A program made the position numbers and the translations under genes. The notes beneath the pieces were generated by a model. That model searched no databases. It was not told where the DNA came from and saw only the letters and a program-made list of their open reading frames with translations. This document shows positions 6,716-7,205 of a stretch of 7,205 bases of DNA, in pieces (within the stretch, counting starts at the first letter, position 1; the number at the start of each line of letters is the position of its first letter). Origin of the DNA: Cytophagales bacterium (lineage in GTDB: Bacteria > Bacteroidota > Bacteroidia > Cytophagales > Cyclobacteriaceae); the NCBI GenBank assembly GCA_020063545.1, contig JAGUUF010000042.1, positions 1 to 7,205 on the forward strand. The letters run 5' to 3'.

Positions 6716-7156
6716 TCAAACCATCGGTTTAGCATGTCGCCTGCTCAGCAGTTTAACCACCGGCCAGCTTACTATCCAACCTGCAATAAGTGCAACGCTG
6801 GAGTAAATAACCCAGCCGATGCGGCTGAAGTCGAACTTTTCGGAACTGTTGTACAAGCCGATGAAGCTCAGGCCGATGATGAAAAAGATGTTGAAGGTGA
6901 TAACCAGGCCATGGAGCCAGGTGCGGAAATCTTCGCGCGGGGTAAGCGATTTCGAGAACAGGTACACCAACACATTAAGTCCTGCCAGCGCAAACATGGC
7001 GCTATAAAACATGCCCTCGCGGCCGGCATAGTAAATGTCAAGCTGGTCTTCATAAACCGCTACGTCTTCGGGCAGCCCGGCATACACATACAGCAGGTTA
7101 GCGAGTGCCGCCAGCATGGATACAAACCACACTGCCTTGAAAATCTTTAGAATCAT
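6716..7156 (-). CDS. Four-helix integral membrane protein, function unknown
   Basis: This 146-residue protein has four hydrophobic segments: about 5-26, 48-68, 80-102 and 113-135 counting from the ATG at 7156-7154. The loop between the first two (GLPEDVAVYEDQLDIYYAGREG, in part) is acidic, with several Asp, Glu and Tyr. The C-terminus ends in a short basic stretch (SRRHAKPMV), which with the positive-inside rule suggests both termini are cytoplasmic and the acidic loop is periplasmic. No catalytic or ligand motif is apparent, and no family is recognised. The frame extends six codons upstream to a TTG at 7174, but the ATG is preferred because the TTG would lie inside the 24-bp inverted repeat. 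It is co-directional with parE, 183 bp upstream, with no functional link evident. Confidence 0.75.
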   Translation of the reverse strand: MILKIFKAVWFVSMLAALANLLYVYAGLPEDVAVYEDQLDIYYAGREGMFYSAMFALAGLNVLVYLFSKSLTPREDFRTWLHGLVITFNIFFIIGLSFIGLYNSSEKFDFSRIGWVIYSSVALIAGWIVSWPVVKLLSRRHAKPMV

Positions 7157-7162
7157 GTTGTA

Positions 7163-7186
7163 ATTTGCGTGCAAATAAACGCAAAT
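7163..7186. promoter_or_regulatory. Perfect 8+8 bp inverted repeat just upstream of the membrane-protein start
   Basis: ATTTGCGT (7163-7170) and ACGCAAAT (7179-7186) are exact reverse complements separated by eight bases (GCAAATAA), which carry a further GCAAAT half-site. The element ends six bases before the ATG at 7156. It could be a repressor operator overlapping the promoter/start region, or a leader hairpin that occludes ribosome binding. No U-tract follows, so it is not a terminator for an upstream gene on the minus strand. Confidence 0.45.
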
Positions 7187-7205
7187 CGCCTTGGATTTAA
7201 ACCCG

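Overview
The window looks like a chromosomal housekeeping segment from a member of the Bacteroidota. The Cytophagia/Cytophagales lineage is a guess. The call rests on the style of the topoisomerase IV proteins: ParE opens with a SLDWREHIRLRPGMYIG-type block, and ParC is long with a basic tail. Shine-Dalgarno sequences are also largely missing ahead of the genes. Base composition is moderate, with AT-rich gaps. All convincing genes lie on the minus strand, so transcription runs from high to low coordinates. No RNA genes, insertion sequences, integrases, CRISPR arrays or phage genes were seen.

In transcription order: (1) at 7156-6716, a 146-residue four-helix membrane protein of unknown function, with a perfect 8+8 bp inverted repeat just before its start. 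(2) An AT-rich 183-bp gap with a weak terminator-like hairpin and two 18-bp direct repeats, 22 bp apart, directly upstream of parE. (3) parE (6532-4646), the ATPase/TOPRIM subunit of topoisomerase IV. (4) A 326-bp spacer with a plausible 40-residue lysine-rich small protein (4518-4396), preceded by a short ORF (4620-4543) that looks like a frameshifted small gene. (5) parC (4319-1548), the DNA-cleaving subunit, with an unusual basic C-terminal tail. (6) A 53-bp gap, then glpF (1494-790), a glycerol facilitator, and glpK (790 to beyond position 1), glycerol kinase cut off by the window edge. glpF and glpK overlap by one base.

There are two functional modules. ParE and ParC form the heterotetrameric type II topoisomerase that decatenates daughter chromosomes and relaxes supercoils. 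GlpF admits glycerol and GlpK traps it as glycerol-3-phosphate. No strong terminator separates parC from glpF, so read-through is possible.

No clear new multi-gene system is present. The best leads are the small ORFs between parE and parC, the clamp-binding-like QQSLF motif in the ParC tail, and the phased repeats upstream of parE.
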